From assembly GCA_003999685.1 (NCBI GenBank), contig CP021228.1, positions 1 through 64,000 on the forward strand: a stretch of 64,000 bases of DNA, written 5' to 3'. The position numbers and the translations under genes were made by a program. Positions 19,968-32,569 of the stretch are shown here, piece after piece (within the stretch, counting starts at the first letter, position 1; every line of letters begins with the position of its first letter). Source of the stretch: Taiwanofungus camphoratus. Its lineage: Eukaryota > Basidiomycota > Agaricomycetes > Polyporales > Taiwanofungaceae. A model generated the notes under the pieces. That model did not search any database. It was not told the DNA's origin and was given only the letters and a program-made list of their open reading frames with translations.

Positions 19968-22764
19968 ATGACATCCCCATGGCCTTCACTCGACCGCAGC
20001 GGCGACCCTCGCTCAGGTGCTACCACTCCCGACGACGCCTCCGCCTTCGCCTCCACATCCGTCTCCCAACCGCGGACGCCCTATACTTCCACCTTCGAGG
20101 ACCCTCTACTCTCCAACGACTCCCGAGACGCGTCTCCAAAGGCACCCTCCCACTCCTTACAGCCACACTTTGTCTCCTCCCCCCTCAATCCCAATACCTC
20201 CCCCTCACACACCTTCCGTCCCCGCCCCTTCAAGGGCAGCACCTACATCAACCGCGTAGCCTCTGAAGAGGCGCAGGCCCTCGCGTCACAGCCCTTCTTC
20301 CCAGACGGCGCACATCGTGGCTCCATGGTCCTCTACCGACTTGCTTCCGACGACGCAAGCGACTTCCTCGCCCCTCCAAAGCCCCCCGATCACCGCAACT
20401 CGGTCATGTCGTCCTCAGGCGACTCCGTCTTCACCATCACCTCCGACTCCAAGTATCCCTCCGGCGCAGTCGTCACAGGACAGCGCGGCTTTGTCCCATA
20501 CGCCTATGACCCCGCACTAGACATGAAAGACGAGCCAGACGAAGATGACCACCTGCATCGGTCAGAATTGGCCGACCAAAAGCATTACTGGTCGTGGCGT
20601 GGCATCATCAACGTCGGCATGCTCGTCATCGTGCTATGCGCAATCTTGACTTTATTCATTGGCTATCCTGTAATACATTTCTATCATACAAATACCCGCG
20701 ATCTTCTAATAGAGAACAACATAAACGTCAACGCCACAGGCCAGGTGGAGATCCGGTGAGTCGCGCGTCCGCCCCGATTTAATATGTCTGACTGGCTGCA
20801 GCTTTGAAGAACCACAGATGATCGACCCCGATACCCCGGACTCGGTCAAGCAGCGTATTGGCTTCGACAACCAGACATACGAGCTCGTGTTCTCAGATGA
20901 GTTCAATACAGACGGACGGACGTTTTACCCCGGGGACGACCCCTTTTGGGAGGCCGTCGACCTCTGGTACGGCGCCACTGACGACCAAGAGTGGTACGAT
21001 CCCGCACAGGTATCGACACAAGACGGGCACCTGCGCATCATCATGGAGCAGGTGGCCGACCCCTCATCGAACCACAACCTCCCTTACAAAAGCGGCATGC
21101 TCCAGAGCTGGAACAAGTTCTGCTTCACGCGCGGGTATATCGAGGTTTCCATCACTCTGCCAGGACCGGACTCGAACACCCAGGGCTATGTGAGAGGTCA
21201 TGCATTATCTCGTCCGTGCCACTCATGGCCTTTTGTGTAGTGGCCCGGCGCGTGGACCATGGGCAACTTGGCACGCCCTGGCTATGCGGCGACGACTGAC
21301 GGGACGTGGCCGTACTCGTGAGTGGGACGCATAACAGCGCGGCACTTTTGCTGAAAGGGCCGGTCGCCAGTTATGACTCCTGCGACGTCGGCACTTTTCC
21401 CAACCAGACCTACGCGAATGGGACTGGCCCGCCGGCGGCTTTGTACTCAGACGCGTCCAAGGATAAATACAATGACGAGCTGTCCTGGCTTCGAGGCCAG
21501 AGGCTATCGTAAGGAGATCGCCTTTCGCCTCTAGATGTGGATTTTCAATACATCCATTTATTTCAGGTCGTGTACATGTCCGGGCGAGGACCATCCCGGA
21601 CCGACGAACTCAAAGGGCCGTGGCGCGCCCGAGATCGACATACTGGAGGCCCAGAAGAACAAGATGGGCGACGGCCAGGTCGTCTCGCAGTCTGCACAGT
21701 TTGCGCCCTTTGCGCACGACTACGAGCTCGTCAGCGATCCGCAGGACGCATGGCGGATCCGCAATACCAGCATCACGCAGACCAACCCTTATAGGTAAGC
21801 CGTAAACATGCAGCGTGGGCAGTTTTTCATCCACTGTTGTTGTAGCTGACGTGCGTGTGGCGTTGCAGAGGATCGGCAATGCAAGTGACACTCGATTCTT
21901 CATAACAACAGTCATTGATTGACCTTCAATATCACAGGCAACAGGCCGGGTCCGCTTTGACTAACCTCCCCGATAACATGTTCCAGGGATCTGGTCAGCA
22001 ATTCACCACACTAGGTGCATTTTCGCGGCCATTGCTTGGTCAGTTGCGAGAGTTCTGATATATTTGCGACTAGGGTTCGAGTATTGGTCCAACACTTCGA
22101 GTTCCGAAGAGGGCTTCATTACGTGGCAGGTCGGTGGCCAACCAACGGTCACAATGAGTGCGGCGGCTGTCGGACCCGACCAAGGCGATGGAGGATCCAT
22201 GGTTTCGCAGCGCCTAATATCAGAGGAGCCAATGGTAATGTTCACTGTCTGATATGGGATCCCGAAATGCTCAACAAAATGCAGTCCATTAGTTTTAACC
22301 TTGCTATATCCAGTGCGTCTATCCTCTTCGGTTCCCTCCGCTGCTGTACTGATAGTCCCCTGTGCATTTGCGCCGCCTTATTGTCGAACAGCTGCTTGGC
22401 AAGACATTGACTTATCGACGTTGACATTCCCTGCGGAGATGCGGGTAGATTATGTGCGAGTATACCAGCGATCAGGGCAGAAGAATGTGGGGTGCAATCC
22501 GCCGGATTACCCGACGGCGGATTATATCAATGCACATATGGAGCCATATACCAGTGCGCTACCTTTCGTTGCTCGTGTTTCCAACAATTCCTGATCCTTT
22601 GGCCGATCATGTGTTAGATCCGAACTTGACATCCTGGTCACAGCCGGGACCTTCAAGCGCGGGATACACATGGCCTAAGAACGGGCTGGTATGCTGCCGT
22701 CTTTCTTACGCTATCCAGACCTGACGATACCTTTCCTCGCACTCAGTACGCAGGCGGTTGCTAG
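19968..22764 (+). CDS. Kre6/Skn1-family beta-1,6-glucan synthesis protein (GH16-like)
   Basis: Type II membrane protein needed for beta-1,6-glucan in the cell wall, acting in the secretory pathway. Exon 1 (19968 to about 20757) encodes a Ser/Pro-rich cytoplasmic tail and one transmembrane segment (NVGMLVIVLCAILTLFIGY, about residues 213-231). Later exons encode the lumenal SKN1 domain: DNQTYELVFSDEFN, FYPGDDPFWEAVDLWYG, the GH16 catalytic signature EIDILEA, QSAQFAPF, FTTLGFEYWS, and MRVDYVRVYQ near the C-terminus. At least seven short GT/AG introns are visible. The last exon gives YAGGC and stop at 22762-22764. Length, about 640 aa, is in the family range. All hallmark motifs are present, so a functional gene is likely. 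Confidence 0.92.
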
Positions 22765-23528
22765 CATGCTTCGTTGATTCCGATATCGGGACCGATATTC
22801 TATCCTTCTCACTTATTCGTTTTATTCTAGTTCTGGACTTTTACCGTCACGTAGGTCACGATCATCATTACTGTAGCTGCATCTGTCCGTAGATACTCGG
22901 ACTCGGACTCTTGACTGCTTGGGCCATAATGGGGACATTTATGGGGTTCGGTTTGACGCTCAAGAGGTAGTCTTGGAGCTTTAAGCCTTGTATAATACTA
23001 ATATAGGACCGCAAAGGCTCATGTGATGCAATACATATTTAGAGTCCGCTTGGGTTTCGATATGATGCATCGTACCCTCCGAAGTAAAAGACCGTCGTGT
23101 CTCAAGTTTACAACTGATCATGGGGACAAATGTGTCGTCCCCGTAGAGCGACATCAATATCACATCATGATAGTCAGCTCATCTCTGCGTCTAGGTGATA
23201 TGCGCAGATTACACGATCGCAACCTAGCGTCTGAGTCGCCCGCAATGTGAGCGGAGAGTGGACCTTCGTTTACGGGATCAAACACTCAACGACGGTTCAG
23301 TATTTTCATCACAGCCAGTAGTCGAACCTCAGGATGAGGTTGTCAGCTGATAATCAGTACCACCAGGAAATGGGTAAATTTCAGTGCACAAATAATCGTT
23401 AACGAAGACTAGTCGATACAACGCACAACGGAGGTGCATGCAATCGGCACATGCATCTATGGCCTAGCAAATTAAAAAAGGGGATCACAGGCTCCGAAAC
23501 CGGAGGTGATGAGGCAGTGGATGTCGCC
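22765..23528. other. Convergent 3' intergenic region
   Basis: About 760 bp between the ends of the KRE6/SKN1-like (+) and OPT (-) genes. No coding signal; terminators of both are expected here but I could not place them. Confidence 0.5.
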
Positions 23529-26010
23529 TCAGCCACAATAAGCATCCATCGGGCACCCAACACTCGTCCCATATTTAGAGCCCGACACTCCCGCAATCTG
23601 TAGCACAGCATTGACAATTCCACCCAGACCCTCTCCGGCGATCATGCCAGCGGCTGTAGCATAGCCGTACATAAGGAATGACGCTATCCAGTATCGTTTC
23701 CAAACGAACGAGATAATGCTGCCAAACATCATCGCCATGGGGTAGGTGCATAGAGGGCCAAGGATGAAGGCGATGCCGACAGCATTCCAGTTCGGGAGCC
23801 AGTGGTGTTTTTCCGGCCGGATGAAGCGATACTTGACGAAGGTCATTACCACTGCGAACCCTCCGAGAACGAGGGCTGTGACACCCGACGACAGAGGTAT
23901 AGGAAGATTAGGCTCTGAAACGGCAATGGACACGGCTCTCCAAGCACCGACATCAGGCGCGGGGAAGGAGCAAGTAGTGGTGCTAAGCTCGTTGATGCAG
24001 GGGTATGCTTTCACGAAAACAATGTACATCCCCGCAGAAAGAAATATGGAAACGAGTGCACCACAGCATTGTGAATACAACTGCACCCGGGGAGAGGCCC
24101 CTAAGAGATGCGTGGTCTTGAGGTCGCCCAGCATATCGGAACATTGTTCTGCAGCTGCAAGTGCGATCATTCCCGTGAGGCCATTGTTGAGCTGGTTTTT
24201 AGCCGGAGACAATCCAGACCCCTTGGAAATGCCACCAAAAATCTAGAGCAACTGTTAGTAAAAGCGGACAAAACGTCTAGGCAAGGTCACGCACAAGCTG
24301 AGAGAAGTTCCCTAGTGTGGTCACAGGATTGACATCTACACGGCCTGTGCATTCCGCACCAATCAACGAGAACAAGAAGGCGAACAGGACCGCCAATAGA
24401 GTGACGCCGGCGTTCTGATCAAATTGGTACCGCATGATCAGCATGGTGAGTATTGTACTGATTGTCAAGCCACCGGTCCATAGCCACCATGGCGTTTGCT
24501 CCTCAATCGGTGTAGGATCATGGAACCCATCCTCTTCGTTGATGACAATTTGCTTTCCGGGACGAAGGCGCTGCAACAGCGGGGCTAACATCATATAAGC
24601 TGATGCAACAATGGGCTTATAGTTCGCCCCAATCTCCGCCACACTCGAGCAGAGCAGTAACATGCAGCCGGGCCAAATAAACCAGTATTTAGGGGAAGGA
24701 GAGTGAACTGGATCGGTCAACACCATGTTTGCGTAGTTGATATAGCCAGGGAAGTCAGGTGAATAAGGTGTGCCAACGGCTTTTCCTGTAGTGATCAGAG
24801 CAGGCCCAATAATCGCCCAAGCAAGTACGGCACCGCCAACAAAGGACGCAGAGGCGTTCATGGGTACCAGCAGGCCAACGCCAATGAAAGCGGGTGTCAA
24901 TTCAAATATCCAGCCCTGTTCAATAAGACTTCAGTATCTTGGAAAGAAATTCAGACTCATGGTCACTTACCCAACTTTCCGCGGCGATAATCCACTTCCA
25001 ACCGGCCTTGTAGAACCACCAACTCCAGTGCCAGTCCCACATGATGCCGGGTGCATACTCGCTGGTGACACGCCATATGATGGCACACATAAATGAGATG
25101 ACCAGAGCCCAGGTTTTCTTGCGCGCAGCTGCAGCCGCATGTCTGCCAACGTGCAGGGAGCGAGTGGTGTAGGCCACAGCGACAGAGCCGGGGAAGGTCA
25201 GCTTCAGCTTCAGGATATAAAGTCGGCGTAGAGGCATCGTAAAGAATACGCCGACGTATGCACAGCACAGAGTAAAAGTGATGATCCGACTTGGGCGAGT
25301 AGAATATCAGCACCTGAATGCTACTAGATAGGTTTGAACTGATACTTACCCAAAATCCGCGACCGGATTCGCGCCAAGCAACCCTAGTTGATACGCCGCG
25401 GGAAAACCGGAGGTGAAGAGCAGACCTAGTGAACCTGCAGCCTATACGCTACACTCAGCAAGAGATGCGAAGAACTGCGCCAAAGAAGCCTACCGTCGCA
25501 GCACTTTGGCAACAGACGTTCTCTTTGGGACCAAAGTATCCCCCGCCAAAGCGTTCCGGTAGGACTTTTGAAAGCGGCTTCAGAATAGCAAACCCGAAGA
25601 TTGATCCGAACATGGATGCGCCGAATGTCCATCCAGTCTTGAGACCAAGATAGACGCTGTAAGAGGTGGGGTTCAAATACGAACGCTCACTAGGCACAGT
25701 ATACGTACTTGCTCGCAGAAATGACTGCGCCAAGCCCGCAACCGACAATAACTGCGCGAAAGGTGAATTGCTGTTCCTCTGGAGTATCGGGGTCCATGGG
25801 GAAGGGGTCGTCCGTGCCGAAATCGGGATTCTCGTCTTCACCGTCGTCTACGAACTCGACAGAGGGAACAGCCGATACTTGGTCAACGTAGTCGGACTGC
25901 TTTTCATTGTGGTCATCCTTTTCGTTCTTAAAGGTAGGCGAATCAGGGTGGACTTTCTCCATGGCATCGGCGCCGTAGACAAGATCAGCGGCGACGTTGG
26001 GGGAGACCAT
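23529..26010 (-). CDS. OPT-family oligopeptide/siderophore-type transporter
   Basis: Polytopic plasma-membrane transporter of the OPT superfamily, which imports small peptides, glutathione or metal chelates with protons. Six exons are visible on the - strand. The start MVSPNVAADL is at 26010, with MEKVHPDSP at 25962 as an alternative. Order: acidic N-terminus, FTFRAVIVGCGLGAVISAS, VYLGLKTGWTFGASMFGSIFGF, ENVCCQSAAT then AAGSLGLLFTSGFPAAY, FTMPLRRLYILKLKLTFPGS, TPAFIGVGLLVPMNASAS, NQLNNGLTGM, and MIAGEGLGGIVNAVL before the terminus CPMDAYCG. About 740 aa, normal for the family. The ENVC and GEGLGG motifs place it with the fungal OPT branch nearest the YSL-like transporters; substrate not predictable. 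It converges on the KRE6/SKN1-like gene. Confidence 0.9.
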
Positions 26011-28383
26011 TCTGTGAGGAACGCCGACCTGAGGGACAGAGAACCACCTGTAGCGGTATATCGGTGCAAATTTTTATAGCACAACAACTGCGATAAGGCT
26101 CTCTCCACTTCTGCCTAGGTGAGACTGTCAAGGTACACAAGGGACGAGATCACTTATCGCACCTCTACGGGTCAGACACGATTGCAACGAGATCTATATA
26201 CGCTTTGGTAGGTTTGAACCATGCAAACCTTCGGCGTATGAGGACATGACATGGTATATCGCGTCTGCTCGTTTGATACGCTGCTTACTTGTGGATTTCT
26301 CCCTGATTCGCCTTCCCGTCAATTTGCTACGACTCCGAGCAACCGACTCTGAGATTATGTATCGCTGATTCCGGCTTCGATGTGACTGGGCGAATCTGCG
26401 TCTCCGTTATCATGCATGTGCTCGGAGAAGAAGAGGCTTCTTTTCCGGACCGCCAGTCTCCGTAGCAGACTCGGCCTGCCGCAGATATCGCAAAACATAT
26501 TCTCAGAATGAACAAGCATTCGATGAAGAAGGGTCTGTCAGGCACCTCAGGCTTCGCTCCAACACAGCATGCATTGGTTGAGATCAAGTGTAATTATTGG
26601 CCACTGAGACAGCCTTGTCGAAGCCGCAGAGCTGAATGAACTTGCATTGTGTGACTCTGATGAAGAGAAGCGTTATACTAGTTGGCGTGATAGGACATCT
26701 CGAGGTTGATATCGATGTCTCATTGACGGCAAAGATCAGGCCATTGAAGGGATAGTGAAGATATTGAAGTCTAAGAGGAACCTTGATGATTTCCTCTTGC
26801 GACGCACACCGACACTGCTATCGACTTTTCTCACGCTTAATAACGGCTAAGCAACCCCTTGAGTAGCTGATACCGTAGTGTGTCTTATCGAGTGCCCACA
26901 TCGAAAGTGACTAGGAAGCTTTGTGATCGCCCGTATACAATGATCGGTATCATTTACAACAAGACTTGCTAGATCGGCACTCAAAGTTTGACCCATCTGA
27001 TGTCGACTTACCGGCCAGGCAGAGTGGAAAACATGTTCACTTTCTCTTCCGAGTCCGGGCTTCCCTATCGAGAGTTGACCGGTCTGTGCTCCTAAGGAAT
27101 ACGGAAGACTCCAAATTTTCGCGCCCATCTGACAATATCAGGACCTGCAATCATTGAGGAGACTGGCGTATACCCTTCTATAAAAAATGCCCATGTTTAT
27201 CTATACGCCGCTGCAAAGTTTCAGGAACAGTACGGGATCAGGAATGGAACAGCTACAGCTAGGTTTTTCTTGTCGGGAACGGAGCCTTTACCAGGAAGAC
27301 CGCATTCCACATCCTTATCAGAGGGAAACAGATAGCGACTGACTGTTTAGAGGAGTACGTTGGCGCAAATGCACTGGCCGTGCCTGAAGAAGTTGTCACG
27401 ACATCACTTGATCAGTGACACTCTGTAAAAAGCGTAGTCAATGTTGGTGCACTAGTCGCACAAGGGGACTACAAAGAGCAAGAAAATTGACTGGTTAGTC
27501 CAGTGATGCCATTTTGGTACCAGAAAAATGACTAAGGCCGACTTTCATTTTTTACAGAGTAACAACGAACCCTGTATCAGTGAGCGCTTAATATCTGCGA
27601 AGTAGTGCGCAGTCCGCACGATAGCAACAACTAAAGAGTCGTGTTCGATAATACATCAGGCCTATCCATCAGGGGTTGTTCGAATAAATCTCACATCAGA
27701 AATGAAGGGGCAAGCAATGAACTTAAGTATCGTGGAAGTGCCTGAGGCAGGGAGTCCGTGAGAATGTCAATTTCTTGCAACAGAACCTAGACAACGAGAA
27801 CGAGCCAGTGCTGGCAGTCTCATGAGTACGGTCATGTTGAGCAGCGTTCTTTATATGAACATAGGCATGTTGTCGGTCGATACGTTCACGATCAGATCGA
27901 ATACATGGTGAGTAAAGCAAGTTATCTGACTAACTCCGAGGGCAAGTCCTGCGAGTGCACCCTAGATATGTAGCAATTGCCTTGACGGTGGTGTCTTCTC
28001 GGTATATAAGGATCCCTAGCCACATATTGCACGAACAAACGAGAATGAGGTTTCGTCGACTGGATTCTCCATGATATTCAGTGTTAAACGCGTCGAATCT
28101 ATGGTGGGGCTGATATAAATGGCGCCTTGTACACCATTGGTAACATTTGAAGAGAGAATCGCAATTCCTAGTTACATTTCTGAGATCATGCCAGCTTCCA
28201 CAAACAACACACATCGTTCAATACCGACTATTACCCTCAGTAGGGCACAACAGGACTAAGACCAGTAACACAGCAACTAACCCCAACATGATGGCCTTTG
28301 GGTGGTAACTTCCAATTACTGCCTGTCTTTCATGAGCCCAAGGGATGAGGAAGGCATAAACACTTTTTCTTACCGCTCTATCC
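26011..28383. other. Long intergenic region, no gene recognised
   Basis: About 2.4 kb with only short open frames on both strands. A 141-bp TIR element lies at 27420-27560. A possible TATA box for the OPT gene (TATATA near 26195) is the only regulatory hint. Confidence 0.45.
27420..27560. mobile_element. Small TIR (MITE-like) element, about 141 bp
   Basis: Begins ACTCTGTAAAAA and ends TTTTTTACAGAGT, giving 12-bp terminal inverted repeats, with partial inverted similarity just inside (GTAGTC against GACTTTC). It has no coding capacity. No clear target duplication was found, so identification as a non-autonomous DNA transposon rests on the TIRs alone. Confidence 0.5.
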
Positions 28384-28975
28384 TCACTTCCCGGGAACTG
28401 GAAGCACATAACAAGAAACTCCTTCATCAACGTAGCCGAGGTTATTCACAGCATTGTCACGCTCAGACGCAGATGTCGTGTAGAAATGGTCCGTAGCGCT
28501 GTTGCTATACATGCGATAGAAAGGGATGCTTGCACAAATATTGGTCGAATAGACAAAGCAGGCAGTGCCCTCGGATTTATAACCAAGTTTGTTGATGGCG
28601 TTGTCTCGTTCGGAGGCCGAAGTAGTATAGAAGTGGTCGCTAGCGCTGACGCTCCAGAGGCGGTACAACGGTATCGTTGAGCCCTCCTGAGTTTGGAAGA
28701 CATAGCAAGCATCGCCCTCCGATTTGTAGGCGAGGTTCGCAACGGCATTTTCCATTTCGCTAGCGGACGTGGTGTAGAAATGATCGGTTCCTTGAGAGCT
28801 GTATCCTCTCAACAGGGCGACAGCGTCAAGGGGATTACCGCATATCCCAGGTATCAACTCAAAGGCAGATGCATGTCAATTTAAGAGAGCCGGAACATAT
28901 GAATGCGCGCACCTTGACAGCCTCGCCGGCCGGGTTGGCTGTGTTGGACGGCTCGTTGTGTGTCAAAGATGCCAT
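28384..28975 (-). CDS. DUF5648 triple-repeat protein
   Basis: Two exons on the - strand. Exon 1 encodes MASLTHNEPSNTANPAGEAVK from ATG 28975; a GT/AG intron of about 55 nt follows, then one exon to the stop at 28384. The roughly 179-aa product has three tandem repeats of about 45 aa, each with the motif DHFYTTSASE followed by L-YKSEG and an aromatic-rich strand (YRLWS, YRMYS). This pattern is DUF5648, a small beta-rich repeat often found in bacterial surface proteins and in basidiomycete families; its biochemical role is unknown. There is no signal peptide. A TATA-like TTTATACC (29028-29035, read on the - strand as GGTATAAA) sits about 55 bp upstream. The repeats are highly similar, suggesting recent internal duplication. 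Confidence 0.85.
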
Positions 28976-28979
28976 GATA

Positions 28980-31900
28980 AAAATTGAATTGGGCTGATAG
29001 GACTCAGCGGGACCTCCACCCTAGGCTTTATACCAAACGTGAGCGCTAGGAAAAGTATTACTACCCTGGCTCAGAAATTGAAGATGCCAGACTGCCGGCG
29101 ATACAATATCTGCGACTTTAATCGATCTCTGATCAATACATGTTCTTAGCCACTAACCTGTGCATCACATAAATGGTTCAATGGAAGAATGGATGCCGCT
29201 GCGTGGTTTTAAGAAAGCTCCCAGTCAATGGACATACTTATTCCTAATAGGCATGGCCGAACTCAATCTGTATGAATATTGAGTGTTTGAAATCAAACAC
29301 CCGCGATAAAACGGAACCTTAACATGCTTCCAGGAAACTAAAGCTTCAATGCCAAAGTCAGCATGCCCCGGAGTTTCATCCTACGCAAACATAAACAGGG
29401 TTATCTACCTGTGGCAGTTATTGGCGAGCGCTTGGATACAGTGTCAGTATTGACTTACCCGTGCCATCGCTATATGGCCAACTGCTAGGAGCACCTGTTT
29501 GTGGTTGATATCAATGTCACCAAGCAATATAATGCAGCATCCTCCAAGTTGTTTATGTTTCCACATGACTTGCGCTCGCTTTGCTTTAGCGCCGACTGTG
29601 GCGCTCGTTTTCAACTTCTCAATCTCTCCGGAATAAGCTCTTGAGAATCAATGTGAGTTTCTGATGGTCCATCGACCGGTCGGATTACTGACATAGGAGC
29701 AGCAATGATCATTTCGGCAGACGGTAGGCGATTCGTGACAGCGGTGAATAGAGGGCCTCCGAAACAATGTATAGCCAGGATACAAGATCAATCAACGCTT
29801 CCATGTCGAATACGACAGACCACAGCCGGTCAAGTGTCCATTTGCCAGTCGCCGAAAGCCAACGAACATCACCATCTTCAAGCTTCACTGTGTCTTGCAA
29901 CCAGACCTCGCTGCGGTCAGAATTCCTAAATATTGAATGCGACGTTTCAAATCCCATGGTCGTGCAGCATCAAACGCAACTCCTAAGGAACGCTTGAGAG
30001 GAAGCTTGCCAATAATTCCAACAGCAAGACAGATATTAGCATCAATGGAATGGGCAGGAATGGAAGCCAAGGAATAGACATCTAACTACATGTGAGAGTT
30101 GCAGCCGCTCCAGCCTTATTCGAAGCACTCACAACCAGCAGCATTAACCCACAGGCAACGCTCATGGTTCCATTCCTCAATAATACAAGATCACACCGAG
30201 GTCGACTAGAAGAATGGTTCACCGGCGATATTGGAAGGTTCACGAAGAGTAGCGTGTTTGACATGTAAACGTCTCGACCGGCGAGACGGACTTGCGACAA
30301 ACCCTCTGAGATCCTCACGCCAGTATCCTAGCGCCCTGATGCTTCTCTAGTCGTGGTTATGTACGTTGAATGCTGTGGAAGGCTACTAAACATCAGCATT
30401 TCGTCCCACATGATCAGGTTTGCCACACAGCATGTCGAAAATGGATACAAGGATGGAAGATGGACGTACGCGACTTCTGCATGCCTGTCATAGCGCACAA
30501 ATATTCGTTTCACACCGAGTTTCCTCCCAGCAGCGGACGGTCAAGACAGCGAACTGCCAAAACCCGCGGCGAAACTAGAAAAGTGCCGTATGAACTGAAT
30601 ATCTGTACACTTGGAATGGCATATGTACCAAATGTTCTGAATAAGTCTTACACGCCCTCTTTGAACCCAGTATGCGACGTTGTTATTTCGGTACTAGCCG
30701 AAGCTCACAGCATCATAAAGGTCGTAGCATTAGAGTGTATCTGCGGTGCGACCCAGGTCTCACATCGAAAGAAGAGTTTGAGGACTTCACTTCGAAAGTG
30801 GATCAAAGCTTTGAAGTTCGGAATTGGCCGACCATCAAGGCCTTTCATACTCACGGCCACCTGATCATCACGATATTCCGAGCTCATTAGCTTGCCATAT
30901 AGGGTAGGTATGGCAAGCTAACTAGCTTGCTTTGCTCGAATCTCTTACACTGCCAGAAACACGGCAGTTACTGCCCGCTGCTTTCCCTACGAGGTAGTTC
31001 CTCACTGTTAGCAGCATTATGGCACGTGCAACATAGATAGCAGCGTTCTAAGATCTATTGCCTCCCCGGTGACTCAAGCTGTCGGCTATCTCCCGCGTCG
31101 TCGCCAACAGCGGCAACGACCACACAGCGTTTCTCGCTCAAAACTCAACATTTTACCTCCGTTTCTCTTTTAATTGCAGCTTACTTAGGCTTATAGTAGT
31201 GTCAATGGCATCAAATCTGTGTGAATAGCGATGATTTTAGATAGCTTTCCTCAGAGAGGTATTCAGAGACGACAAAACGTCTAGGGAATTTCAACTATGA
31301 ATCGCAATGAGCGAAACGGTATATGGTGATTGCAAGCCACTGTAATTTGGCATTTGGCTCTGGGAATGGTAGTCGACTTGGGGTTTACAATAGCTTCGCC
31401 CTGTCCGCCGCTCACGCCGCCTACGCCGCCTTATGTACGGTATTGCGTGCTTGCGGTCAAGACTGCCAGAAGTTTCAAGTATCGACGATCGGCACTTGAG
31501 GCCAGAAATTCACTGCCTTAAAACAATCTATGCTGGACCTGGCAAGTTCCCTTGGCTCAAGGGTGCGTGGTGCAGATCCTATTAATGAACACACCATCTC
31601 TCCAGCATTTGCTGTCAAAATATCAGATGAGATTGTGAATGAGCCGGAGAGCATACATAGGAAGCCCTTTCCCATACCTAAGTGGTGTGACTGCATGCGC
31701 GTTCACACTTGCCTCAACTTTCCATCCGCCACTTGATTTGGAACGGAAGTGCAACAGCTTTGCAAGGTCTGTCCGAGAGTTTCGGCAAAGAGGCCGGGTA
31801 GCAGATTTGATTTTGGACTCTGATTTTGGACTCACGCTATTTGTATTGCGAGCCCAGAAGGTACAATCAGCGTTCTGAACCCATCGCGACTAACCTTAGT

Positions 31901-32515
31901 AGGAGGTGCATGATATTTGCGCTCCCACATACTCGTACTGATGGCAAGGTCACCGCACCGGGTCATAGGTGCGATCCTCACCGCGTCTTAGTACTAGCTT
32001 ACTTGTTGCGGTATATAAATGCTGATTTCATCATCATCATAGGTGCGATCCTAGTCCTAGAGTACAGCGTCTGGAACGGGAGAACGAGGGCCTCAATATA
32101 CGCGAAGCTCACACATCCTACATTTGCCGAACGAACTGACGGTCACGGACGGGATTGGTTTTGGGTACTGCACTTGATGACTGATCTTCGAGGACTTTGT
32201 ATCGGATTGTATCGATAGACTCGTCGAGATTACCCGGCGACCAAGGGGCGATACATATGCTACATTTGAAAGTAAGACGACCTTTCTTGATCCTGACGTT
32301 CGACTCGATAGGCCCGGGACCTGCATTGAAGGTTCTAACTTGGGAGCAGGATTAGGCGCTCTCAGAGATCAAACTTTGCCTGACACATTGGAAGAATTTG
32401 ACCACTGGACCTGCGCCACAGATGTCGACCACAGGAAGCTTTGTCAACAGGTCTACAGCGATGATGCATGATGTGTAAGCGAGCGCTTGCATGGCCATCC
32501 CTCAGGCTTTCGCTT
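28980..32515. other. Long region without recognisable genes
   Basis: About 3.5 kb, AT-richer than the flanks, with many short overlapping frames. Weak hydrophobic frames on the - strand at 30082-30318 and 29885-30070 could be exons of an unknown gene, but no domain or consistent splice model emerged. The phrase ATAGGTGCGATCCT is repeated near 31964 and 32039. Confidence 0.4.
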
Positions 32516-32518
32516 CCC

Positions 32519-32528
32519 CGATATATAT
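32519..32528 (+). promoter_or_regulatory. TATA box of the medium-chain reductase gene
   Basis: A TATATATA stretch lies about 45 bp upstream of ATG 32570, a normal position for a fungal core promoter. Confidence 0.55.
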
Positions 32529-32569
32529 AGGTCCCTCATGTTCCATCAATCGCAAATTCCAGTCTGACC

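Noticed and set aside
27930-28430. Possible small cysteine-containing or membrane protein on the - strand
   Set aside because: Cysteine spacing does not fit hydrophobins or other small secreted families, and the hydrophobic segment is in a separate frame without a convincing splice.
31475-31835. Apparent chaperone-like phrase (DLAKLLHFRSKSSGG) on the - strand
   Set aside because: Only a few residues match and the context does not; treated as chance.
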